DNA from: Acidobacteriota bacterium
Lineage (GTDB): Bacteria; Acidobacteriota; Vicinamibacteria; Vicinamibacterales; UBA2999
Direction of reading: 5' to 3'
Length of the DNA: 64,000 nt
Assembly: GCA_030650395.1 (NCBI GenBank)
Contig: JAUSDY010000021.1
Coordinates: 48,489 to 112,488, forward strand
Below the pieces are notes generated by a model that was not told where the DNA came from, searched no databases, and saw nothing but the letters and a program-made list of their open reading frames with translations. The position numbers and the translations under genes are program-made. Positions 34,251 to 45,000 of the stretch are shown piece after piece; position 1 is the first letter of the stretch; each line of letters begins with the position of its first letter.

Positions 34251-35792
34251 GTGACGCCGGAACGCTGGCAACGCATCGGCGCGCTGTTCGAGAAGGCGCT
34301 GACCAAACCTGGCCACGCCCGCCAGGCCTTGGTGCGCGCTTCGTCTGAGCCGGCCGACATCCAGGACGAAGTCGTGGCGCTACTCACCTCTCACGACGAC
34401 AACGCGGGCTTTCTCGAGCCGCCCTCGCATCTCGAACCGGGCGCGCAGGTCGGCGCGTATCGGATCGTGCGCATCCTCGGCCGCGGCGGAATGGGCGTCG
34501 TCTATCTCGCCGACGACACGCGGCTGCATCGCGCGGTGGCGCTCAAGGCGCTGCCGCCCCACTTGTTCCGCGACGAGCGGATGCGATCGCGGCTCAGGCA
34601 GGAAGCGCGTGCCGCCGCGGCACTGTCGCATCCGTCGATCGCCACCGTCTATGCGCTCGAAGAGATCGACAACCAGGTGTTCATCGCGTCCGAATATCTC
34701 GAGGGTCAGACGCTTCGGGAAGAGCTCGCCGGCGGCGCGATGCCGGCGGGCCGGGCCGTGGCCACCGCGCTCGAGATCGGCCGCGCGCTGGTCGCCGCGC
34801 ACGATCGCGGCATCGTGCACCGCGATCTCAAACCCGAGAACATCGTCCGCACCCTTCGACACTCGCCCGGGCAGAGCTCAGGGCAGGCCAGTAACGGTGC
34901 GGTGAAGATCCTCGATTTCGGGCTGGCGCAATTCGACATCGCCGCGCAGGACCTCGCGTCGGTGACGCGGCTCACCGACCCGGGCGTCATGGCCGGCACG
35001 CCGCCCTACATGGCGCCCGAACAGTTGCTTGGCCAACCGACCAGCGCGCGCACCGATCAGTTCGCCTTCGGCGTGTTGCTCTATGAATTGATCACCGGCC
35101 GCCACCCGTTCGGCGGCGACTCGCTGCCGACCGTGATCGCGCGCGTGTTGTCAGCAGAACCGGAACCTGACGCGAGAATCCCGGATCCGATCTGGCAAGT
35201 CATCGCTCGCAGTGTTGAGAAGAAGCCGGAAGATCGCTTCGACACGACGGCTGAACTCGTCAGTGCACTGGAACGTGCCGGCGCCGTTGGCACCCTTGGC
35301 ACTTCCCCCCTAGGCACCTTAGGCACTGTACGCACCGTACGCACCATAGGCGGCTTGCGAAGCTGGTGGGAAACCCACCAGCTGATCGTAGCCGTGGTCT
35401 ATTGGTTGATGGCGTGGCCTGCGTGGCACGTGCACAAGTGGACGGGCCGCTGGGGCGTGCTGACGTTGCTTGCGACGCTCGCCGCGATCATCGTGGGCGG
35501 CAACCTGCGCCTGCACCTGTGGTTCACATCGCGCACCTATCCATCGGAACTCCCCGCGCAACGTGCCTACGTGTCGCAGTGGATCCGCGCCGCCGACGTC
35601 GCTCTTGCGCTGATCCTGATCGCAACCGGCCTGGTGATCGCCGACGCTCACACCGCCTGGGGCGCGCTGTTGGTTGCCGTCGGCCTGGGCGCGGCGCTGG
35701 CGTTCCTGATCATCGAGCCGGCCACGGCGCGCGCGGCGCTCGGTCAGGGATCAGGGCTCGGGGATCAGGGCTCGGCGCATCGGGGTCGCTGA
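34251..35792 (+). CDS. Ser/Thr protein kinase with C-terminal membrane helices
   Basis: A 513-aa Hanks-type kinase starting with GTG at 34251, directly after the sigma-factor stop. Glycine loop GRGGMGVVYLADD, Lys99 in VALKALPP, catalytic HRDLKPEN (Asp near 192), DFGLA. After the catalytic domain (about 70-345) come four membrane helices, so the kinase is anchored. Two repeats lie in frame: a CCCTTCGAC-type repeat at 34850-34890 (residues of about 200-213, between the catalytic loop and DFG) and a 9-nt array at 35281-35345 (VGTLGTSPLGTLGTVRTVRT). The last residues and stop lie in a 7-nt array. The insertion in the activation region could affect activity. Confidence 0.9.
   Translation: MTPERWQRIGALFEKALTKPGHARQALVRASSEPADIQDEVVALLTSHDDNAGFLEPPSHLEPGAQVGAYRIVRILGRGGMGVVYLADDTRLHRAVALKALPPHLFRDERMRSRLRQEARAAAALSHPSIATVYALEEIDNQVFIASEYLEGQTLREELAGGAMPAGRAVATALEIGRALVAAHDRGIVHRDLKPENIVRTLRHSPGQSSGQASNGAVKILDFGLAQFDIAAQDLASVTRLTDPGVMAGTPPYMAPEQLLGQPTSARTDQFAFGVLLYELITGRHPFGGDSLPTVIARVLSAEPEPDARIPDPIWQVIARSVEKKPEDRFDTTAELVSALERAGAVGTLGTSPLGTLGTVRTVRTIGGLRSWWETHQLIVAVVYWLMAWPAWHVHKWTGRWGVLTLLATLAAIIVGGNLRLHLWFTSRTYPSELPAQRAYVSQWIRAADVALALILIATGLVIADAHTAWGALLVAVGLGAALAFLIIEPATARAALGQGSGLGDQGSAHRGR
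34850..34890. repeat. CCCTTCGAC-type repeat inside kinase gene
   Basis: CCCTTCGACACTCGCCC and CAGAGCTCAGGGCAGGCC, as in the repeat at 19434-19489. In frame between HRDLKPEN and the DFG motif. Confidence 0.55.
35281..35345. repeat. 9-nt tandem array inside kinase linker (GGCAC[C/T] units)
   Basis: Units such as GGCACCTTA, GGCACTGTA, CGCACCGTA, CGCACCATA. They encode a three-residue repeat (G-T-L/V-R-T). The same unit family forms the large array at 37860. Confidence 0.7.
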
Positions 35793-35809
35793 TCCCTGAT
35801 CCCTGATCC
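35747..35809. repeat. inverted 7-nt array across kinase stop codon (GGGATCA / CTGATCC)
   Basis: Six units in one direction (GGGATCA, GGGCTCG alternating) meet three CTGATCC units. The kinase stop codon TGA is at 35790-35792, within the first inverted unit. Confidence 0.8.
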
Positions 35810-35836
35810 CGGCGCCCTGCTATTCTCTGGCTGCCG

Positions 35837-36172
35837 ATGATTTGGGATCAAGACACCGAGCTGCAGCGAGACCCGCCCGCGTGGTCGCTGACGGGCAAGA
35901 TGTGCCTGTGGGCCGACGGCTCGCCGGCGCACGTGCAGCAGGAGCGGTTCCGGTTGATGGGCACCGGTTGGGAAGCCTACGGACAGGTCAGCCGCAGCAC
36001 CCGCACCGGCACCAAGTATCTCGCCTTCACCTTGAGGCTCGAGGCCGACGTCCGCGCGCAGTGGGAACGGGCCTCGATCGATCCGCTCGATCATATCTTC
36101 GTGCAGTTGTCGAATTACATGGTGCTGCGCGAATGGTACGGTGACGATCTGGGCGTGCTGTACCTGAAGTAG
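35837..36172 (+). CDS. hypothetical protein (111 aa)
   Basis: A compact protein, Trp-rich (six Trp) with a mixed alpha/beta pattern. No domain recognised. Two overlapping frames exist over this span; this one is chosen because its composition is protein-like (the other is Arg/Ala-rich). It stands between two repeat arrays. Confidence 0.5.
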   Translation: MIWDQDTELQRDPPAWSLTGKMCLWADGSPAHVQQERFRLMGTGWEAYGQVSRSTRTGTKYLAFTLRLEADVRAQWERASIDPLDHIFVQLSNYMVLREWYGDDLGVLYLK

Positions 36173-36300
36173 TCCAATCTCAGATCTCAGATTGCAGATC
36201 TCAGATCAATTTCAGATCTCAGATTTGAAGATTGAGTTCGCCAATCCGTACTTCAACAATCTGCAATTGATCTGAGATCTGACATCTGAGATCTGCCATC
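36173..36300. repeat. inverted 7-nt array (CAGATCT family), locus E1
   Basis: Units of CTCAGAT/CAGATCT run from 36173, with the inverted direction (ATCTGAG) after about 36235. Same family as 55215 and 56874. Fills the gap between the hypothetical gene and the argG stop. Confidence 0.85.
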
Positions 36301-36305
36301 GACGG

Positions 36306-37835
<1,530 letters not shown>

Positions 37836-37859
37836 TCAAGACCGACTCGCCTAAATGAG

Positions 37860-37979
37860 GTGCGTACAGTGCGTACGGTTCCTAGAGTGCGTACGGTGCA
37901 CTGGGTGCATACGGTGCCTGTGCACCAATGGCACAAGCACTGTACGCACCTAGGAACCGTACGCACCCGTACGCACCTT
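37860..37979. repeat. inverted 9-nt array (GTGCGTACG), locus G
   Basis: Seven units in one direction (GTGCGTACA, GTGCGTACG, GTTCCTAGA, GTGCGTACG, ...) meet a similar set in the other direction (TGTACGCAC, CCGTACGCACC). GTGCGTACGGTTCCTAG at 37869-37885 is perfectly complemented at 37950-37966. Confidence 0.85.
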
Positions 37980-37981
37980 AC

Positions 37982-38134
37982 TTAGACGCGGCCGGTAAGA
38001 AACATCACGAGCAGGATCACGACGACGACGGTCAGCAGACCGCTGGGCATGTAGCCCCACGAACGGCTATGCGGCCAGGCTGGAATCGCTCCCAGCAGCA
38101 TCAACACCAGAATCACGAGAAGGATGGTCATCAT
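37982..38134 (-). CDS. DUF3309-family small membrane protein
   Basis: A 50-aa protein: MMTILLVILVLMLLGAIPAW...PHSRSWGYMPSG...LLTVVVVILLVMFLTG. It has two membrane helices and the central PHSRSWGYMPS that marks the DUF3309 family of small membrane proteins. The stop lies directly at the edge of the 9-nt array. The function of this family is unknown. Confidence 0.8.
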   Translation of the reverse strand: MMTILLVILVLMLLGAIPAWPHSRSWGYMPSGLLTVVVVILLVMFLTGRV

Positions 38135-38300
38135 AATGACCTTCACAAAAGCAAAGGCCGATCCATGTCTTCCATCTCGGCCTTACTTGAATTCGTGTCG
38201 ATTTGGCCAGTCCGCTTCTCAGATTAGGTAGCGATCGGGGATCGAACGGCCTGATCAGGGGCGCGGATAGTTGGCACCGATCTTGATGATGTAGTCGGGC

Positions 38301-38564
38301 ATGAAGACCAAGACTCGCAACCTGCTCAGGAAGCACACTCGCGACATGATCCGCTGGCAGCTGCGGATGCGCGATCGTTATCTCACGTGCGGCGTCACCA
38401 AGTCGGAAGCTGACGGCTTCAGCGTGGTGACGCTGCCGCACCGCGATGTGCGCAACGGCACGGTCGAGATCTTCCGCGACCTCGCCTCCGCCCTGCAGCG
38501 TCACGCGGCGATTGTCAATGAGCTCCGCTCATCCGGTTGGTCGATCGCGTCGTACACGCAATAG
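38301..38564 (+). CDS. hypothetical basic protein (87 aa)
   Basis: MKTKTRNLLRKHTRDMIRWQLRMRDRYLTC..., a basic, mostly helical protein. It is followed 9 nt later by the metallothionein gene and probably shares its transcript. No domain recognised. The C-terminus is HAAIVNELRSSGWSIASYTQ. Confidence 0.55.
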   Translation: MKTKTRNLLRKHTRDMIRWQLRMRDRYLTCGVTKSEADGFSVVTLPHRDVRNGTVEIFRDLASALQRHAAIVNELRSSGWSIASYTQ

Positions 38565-38573
38565 GAGTCTGTG

Positions 38574-38720
38574 ATGCAAGACGTTGACAAATGCGCGCAC
38601 CCGGCGTGTAAGTGCACCGTCCCGAAGGACGGTCCGCACGGCAAGTACTGCAGCGTGCACTGCGCGACTGCAAAGAACGTTTCCGAACTGAAATGCGACT
38701 GCGGCCACCCCGGTTGCTGA
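38574..38720 (+). CDS. metallothionein
   Basis: A 48-aa protein with eight Cys (residues 7, 12, 14, 26, 30, 41, 43, 48) and four His (9, 22, 29, 45). The pattern CAHPACKCTV...KYCSVHC...CDCGHPGC is the bacterial metallothionein signature (zinc-finger-like core, closing CGHPGC). GGAGTCTGTG precedes the ATG. Sequesters Zn, Cd or Cu. Clusters with other tiny stress-like genes. Confidence 0.9.
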   Translation: MQDVDKCAHPACKCTVPKDGPHGKYCSVHCATAKNVSELKCDCGHPGC

Positions 38721-38729
38721 AAGGGCGCC

Positions 38730-38858
38730 ATGTCGAAACTGAGAACCATCCTGTTGTTGCTGGCGTCGATGGCGATTGCCGCGGCGATCGGCAGCCAGGG
38801 TTTTGGACCCGACCCGCTGGATGATCGCAACCAGGCGGCTGCGCACTGGACCAACTAA
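38730..38858 (+). CDS. small secreted or membrane peptide (42 aa)
   Basis: MSKLRTILLLLASMAIAAAIGSQGFGPDPLDDRNQAAAHWTN. The N-terminal half is a signal-like helix, the remainder is short and hydrophilic. Starts 10 nt after the metallothionein stop and is the last gene of this run. Function unknown. Confidence 0.55.
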   Translation: MSKLRTILLLLASMAIAAAIGSQGFGPDPLDDRNQAAAHWTN

Positions 38859-38988
38859 ACTGGCGGCTGACGATCCGCGGACGATGGCGAGGCCGATTTC
38901 CCTTCCCGCAAAATCCTCTTCCGAATCATGCGGCTGGCTCTACGGTAGTCGGGTTCCGACAATAGGTAGAGCCGGGGGCACGGACCGG

Positions 38989-39021
38989 CCCCTTCGACAG
39001 GGATCGAGCGCTCAGGGCGGG
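38989..39021. repeat. CCCTTCGAC...GCTCAGGGC repeat (intergenic)
   Basis: CCCTTCGACAGGGATCGAGC and GCTCAGGGCGGGC. Third copy of the family at 19434 and 34850. No gene in 38859-39078 is convincing. Confidence 0.55.
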
Positions 39022-39078
39022 CGAATAGCCCGGAAAACACCCCCCAGCTCTGGCACTAATCTTGGATGGTAGGGGTAC

Positions 39079-42000
39079 CTGTTCTTCCATAGTTGGCGCG
39101 TCGAGGATCGGCAGGGCAACCGGCCGTTTCGGGAAGAGCTGCTCAGTGCCGAGCGGCTCGAGGAGAGAGCGCTCGCCCTTGCGGCGAGCCTGACGGTCGA
39201 TCCGAGCGGCCGCCGCCGGGCCCGCAGCATCTATCCGCGCCTGACCGACAACGCCCGCGCGCTGCGCCACGCCTATCGCACGCTCGCCCACGACGTCCGC
39301 TCCGGCGCCTTCGTGACGCCGGCCACCGAGTGGTTCCTCGACAACTTCCATTTGATCTCGTCGGAGATCATCGAGGTCCGCGAAAACCTGCCGCGCAACT
39401 ACTACGATGAGCTGCCGCCGCTGGCGGGCCGTCAGGCCGGCGAGGCGCGCATTTATGCCATCGCCGTCGAGCTGCTTCGCCATAGCGACAGCCGTCTCGA
39501 GCTGCCGCAGCTGCAGCGCTTCCTGAACAGCTATCAGCGCGTGGCGCCGCTCACCATCGGCGAGCTGTGGGCGTGGCCGAGCATGTTGAAGCTCGCCCTG
39601 ATCGAGAACCTGCGCCGGCTGGCCGACGAGATCCTCGACTCGCGCTCGGGTCGGCGCGCGGCCGACACCTTCGTGTCGCGCATCGACGAAGGCCCGCAGG
39701 ACGGTGCGATCGCGATTGCGCCCGACGCGCACGACGCCTACATCGTGCAGATGCTGCACCGCGCGCGCGAGTACGACGTGCGGCGCTCGCCGCTGCGGGC
39801 CGCGCTCGAAGCGCACCTCATCGCCAGGAACACGGTGGCCGAAGAAGTGGTGCGCGTCGAGCACCAGCGGCAGGCGACCAGCCAGGCGTCGGTGGCCAAC
39901 GCGATCACCAGTCTTCGCTTGTGCGCGACGAGCGACTGGCGGCAGTACGTCGAGTCGGTCAGCCTCGTCGACAACGTGCTGCGCCGCGACCCGGCCGGCG
40001 TCTACGCGCGCATGGATTTCCTGAGCCGCGATCGCCAGCGGCAGGCCGTCGAGGATCTGGCCGAGACCAGCGGCGAGGCGCAAATTCGCGTCGCGCTGAA
40101 GGCGGTCGAAACCGCGCGTCAGCAGGCAGCCGTCACACCCCACCAGGCCGCGGCGGCGCATGTCGGCTATCACCTCGTGGGCCGGGGCCGCGAGGCCCTC
40201 GAGATCGAGCTGGCGTACCGGCCGAAGCTCGAGCAATGGTTCCGCCGCTTCGTGGTCGCACACGCCACCGCGATCTATCTCGGCGCCATCCTCGTCCTCA
40301 CCGCCGCGCTCGTCGGCGGCGGCGCCTACTACGCGTGGCACATGGGCGGGCCGCTCGTGGCACAAATCATCGCGGCGCTGCTGCTGCTGATTCCGGCCAG
40401 CGAGCTGGCGATTGCGATCGTGCAGAAACTGGTGGCGATCAATATTCCGCCGCAGCGGCTGCAACGCCTCGACCTGACGGAGGGCGTGCCAGACGACTCC
40501 AAGACGATGGTCGTGATTCCAACGCTGCTCGCGAGCGAAGACGGCGTCAAGACGCTGCTCGAGCATCTCGAGGTCGTCGCGATTGGCAACATCGATCCGC
40601 ACATTCATTTTGCGATCCTGAGCGACTTCCTCGATGCGCCGCAGGCGGCGATGCCGGAAGACGAGGCGTTGCTGGCCACGGCGCGCCATGGCATCGAGGC
40701 GCTCAATTCGCGCCTCAGCGGCGACCGCGGGCCAAAGTTCTTGCTGTTTCACCGCGATCGCCTGTGGAACCCCCGCGAGCGCACCTGGATGGGTTGGGAG
40801 CGGAAGCGCGGCAAGCTGGAGGAATTCAATCGCCTGCTGCGCGGCGCGACCGATACGAGCTTTTCGACGCAGGTCGGCCCGCTCGAAATCCTCCCGGCGA
40901 TCCGCTATTGCATCACGCTCGATTCGGATACACAGCTGCCGCGCCACGCCGCGCGCGAATTAATCGGCATCATCGCGCACCCCCTGAACCGGCCCGTGCT
41001 CGACCCCGATTCCAAACTGGTGGTCGAGGGCTACGGCATCCTGCAGCCGCGCGTGAGCGTGACGATGGCGAGCGCGGCCGGTTCGCTGTTCGCGCGGACC
41101 TACGCGGGCCATACCGGTGTGGATCCGTACACCACCGCGGTGTCGGACGTCTATCAGGACCTGTTTGGCGAAGGCATCTACACCGGCAAGGGCTTGTACG
41201 ACGTCGATGCGTTCCACGCCTCGCTCGAAGGCCGCGTGCCGGAGAACGCGCTGCTGTCGCACGACCTGTTCGAGGGCGTGCACGCCCGCACCGCGCTCGT
41301 CACCGACGTGGAGGTGGTGGACGACTATCCCTCGAGCGTGCTCGCGCATGCCAAGCGCCAACACCGCTGGGTGCGCGGCGACTGGCAGATCCTGTGGTGG
41401 CTGTTTCCGTACGTGCCGACGCGCGACGGCATCCAGCGCAACCGCCTGCCGCTGATTTCGCGCTGGAAGATCCTCGACAACCTGCGGCGCAGCCTGGTGG
41501 CGCCGGCGCTCGTCGCGTTGTTGCTGGCGGGCTGGACCGTGATGCCTGGCACGCCGTCGGCGTGGACGTCGATGGCATTGGGCGCGATTGTGTTTCCCGT
41601 GCTGGCGCGATTGCTGCAATTACTCGGCGGTCCGCCTCGCGCACAAGGCTGGAGCGTGTTCATCCGCGGCTTCATCGAAGACCTGCAGGCAGACCTGGCG
41701 CGGGTGCTGCTGCAGCTCACCTTCCTCGCCCACCAGGCATGGGACATGCTGCACGCCGTTGGCCTGACGCTGGCGCGGCTGGTGACGGCCAACAGCCGCC
41801 TGCTGCAATGGGAAACCGCGGCCGCCGTCGCCCAACGCACGGCCACGACGCGCACGCGCACGTTCTTTGCGGCGATGATGGCAAGCCCGATCATCGGCGG
41901 CGCGGGCCTGTTGCTGGTGTCGATTGTCCATCCGCCGGCGCTCGTGGCCGCCTCGCCGATCCTGCTGGCGTGGATCCTGGCGCCGGTGATCGCCTTCGAG

Positions 42001-45000
42001 TTGAGCCGGCCGGTGCCGTCGAGCCGTCCGCAGCTGACGCTCGAGGATCGCGACTACCTCCGCATGGTGGCGCGCAAGACCTGGGACTACTTCGACACCT
42101 TCGTCACCGAGGAACATCATTGGCTGCCGCCGGATAACGTTCAGATCGATCCGGACGGCCGGGTCGCCGCACGCACCTCGCCGACCAACATCGCGATGGC
42201 GCTGCTGTCGACGATGGCGGCGCACGACCTCGAGTTCATCGGAACGGATTCGATGATCGAGCGCTTCGAGCTGACGCTGACGACCGTCGAGAAGCTCGAT
42301 CATTTCGAGGGCCACCTCCTCAACTGGTACGACACGCGCACGCTGGCGCCGCTGCCGGCGCGGTATGTCTCGACGGTGGACAGCGGCAATCTCGCCGGCG
42401 CGCTGCTGGCGGTGTCGGCGGGGCTGCGCGCGCTGGCCAAGGACCTGGCGCAGACCGGCGGCCGCGACGAGACGACGGCGCAACTCGAGTCGCTCGCCTT
42501 CCGGGCGTCGCGGATCTTCGACGCGATGGACTTCCGCTTCCTCTACGACAAGAAGCGCCGGCTGTTTTCGATCGGCTACCGGCTGGCGGACATCGATACG
42601 GTGCCGCGCCTGGATCCGTCGTACTACGACCTGCTGGCATCGGAAGCGCGGCTGGCGAGCTTCGTCGCGATCGCCAAGGGCGACGTGCCCGAGCTGCACT
42701 GGTTCCATCTCGGCCGCCTGATCACCAGCGTGCGCGGCGCGCCGGTGCTGCTGTCGTGGAGCGCGACGCAGTTCGAGTACCTGATGCCGCAGCTGCTGAT
42801 GCGCAACTACCCCGACACGCTGCTCGACGTCTCGAACCGCATGGCGGTGCAGCGGCAGATCGATTACGCCGTGACCCGCGGCACGCCGTGGGGCATGTCG
42901 GAATCGGCCTACACCTCGGTCGATCGTCTCGGCAACTACCAGTACAAAGCCTTCGGCGTGCCCGGATTGGGATTGAAGCGCGGCCTGGGCGACGAGCTGG
43001 TGGTGGCGCCGTATGCGACCGCGCTCGCCGCGGCGGTCGATCCGGTCCGCGCCACGCGGAACTTGCGCAAGCTCGCCGACATCGGGATGTTCGGCGAGTT
43101 CGGCTTCTTCGAGTCGATCGACTACACCGACCGCGGCACGGACGACACGCACAAACCCGGACAGGGCACGATCGTCCGCGCCTTCTTCGCGCACCACGCG
43201 GGCATGACGCTGGTGGCGCTCGCCAACGCGGTGCTGGGCGACCGGATGATCGATCGCTTTCACGCCGACTCGCGCGTCCAGGCCACCGAGCTGTTGCTGC
43301 AGGAGCGGATTCCGCGCCAGCAGCCGATCACCGAACCGCGGCCGCTCGACGAGATGCTCGTCACCTCGCCCTCGGCCGGCGCGCCGCTGCGCCGCTACCG
43401 CACGCCGCACACGGTGTTCCCGCATGCGCAGTTCCTGTCCAACGGCAAGTACGTCGCCGCGGTCACCAACGCCGGCGGCGGCGGCAGCTTCTGCGATCGC
43501 ATGGCCGTCACGAGATCGCGGCAGGACGGCACCTGCGATCCCGGCAGCCATTTCATCTACCTGCGTGACATCCGCAGCGGCTCGGTCTGGTCACCCACCT
43601 TCCACCCGACCCGGCGCGAGCCCGAGAGTTATGCCGCGACCTTCCAGCCCGACAAGGCGATCTACGAATCGCGCAACGAGCAGTTGTGGGCGCGGCTGGA
43701 AGTGGCCGTGGCGCCCGAGCACGACGTCGAGGTCCGCTACCTGCAGCTGATCAACCACAGCGATCGGGTGCGCGAGATCGACATTACCAGTTACGTCGAG
43801 ATCGTCCTGACGCAGATGCGCGACGACTACGCGCATCCCGCCTTCGGCAAGTTGTTCATTGAGACCGAATACCTGCCGGAGCGATCGGCGCTGCTCTGCC
43901 ACCGCCGTCCGCGCGACTCGCGCGAAACCGGCACGTGGGCCATGCACGTGATGAGCCTCGAGGGCCGGCCGCAAGGGCCGCTCGAATGGGAAACCGATCG
44001 CGCCCGCTTCATCGGGCGCGGCCGCACGCTCGAAAACCCGGTCTCGATGGACGGCCGGCCGCTCTCGGGGACCACGGGCTTCGTGCTCGATCCGATCCTG
44101 AGCCTGCGCCAGCGCGTGCGGCTGCAGGCCGGTGAGTCGGTGCGCATTTGCTTTGCCACCGGCGTGGCGCCCGATCGCGAAACCGCCAAGGCCCTCGCGC
44201 AGACCTATCACGATGCCAGCACGGCGCCGCGGACCTTCTCGTTGGCGCTCGCGCATGCGCAGAGCATTTGCCGGCACATGGACATCTCGAACGACGAGGC
44301 CGTGCAGTTCGAGCGGCTCGCATCGCGCGTGATCGGCGGCGATGGGTCGTTGCGCGCGCGCGCCGACATGCTGGCCGCCAACGAGCTCGGGCAAAGCAGC
44401 CTGTGGCCGCACGGCATCTCAGGCGACCTGCCGATTTTTCTTGTTCGTGTCGTGGACGATGAGCTCGGCATCGTTCGCGAGGCGCTCGAAGCGCAGGAGT
44501 ACTGGCGGCTGAAGGGCCTGAAGGCGGACCTCGTGATCCTCAACGAGCATCCGATCAGTTACATCGACGAGGCACAAAGCCGCCTCACCTCGCTGCTGGA
44601 CGATGGGCCGTGGCGGATGTGGAAGCACCAGCCGGGCGGCGCGTTCCTGCTGCGCACCGACGTGATGGGACAGGCCGAGCGTCACCTGTTCCTCGCGGCG
44701 GCGCGCGCCGTGCTCGAGACCAGCCGGGGCGACCTGCGGGCCCACCTGGCGCGGCCGCCGCTGGCGCCGATCGCCACGATCCCGCTGGCGCCAACCCTCG
44801 CCGAGCTGAGCGGCGTCGAACCGCCGGCGTGGCCGAGCATGGCCGTCAGCGCGCCGAACATGACGCTGCGCAACGGCCTCGGCGGCTTTGCCGACAACGG
44901 CTGCACCTATGCGATCGTGCTCGAAGGCGATCAGGAAACACCGGCGCCGTGGGCGAATATGATCTCGAATCCGCGGTTCGGCACGGTGTTGAGCGCATCG

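Noticed and set aside
38258..38305. 15-codon minus-strand ORF MPDYIIKIGANYPRP
   Set aside because: Too short and has no ribosome site; could be a fragment, not supported.
39567..42137. Long shifted reading frame over the glucan synthase gene (856 aa)
   Set aside because: Arg/Ala/Pro-rich composition typical of a wrong frame over a real GC-rich gene; the main frame has full family homology.
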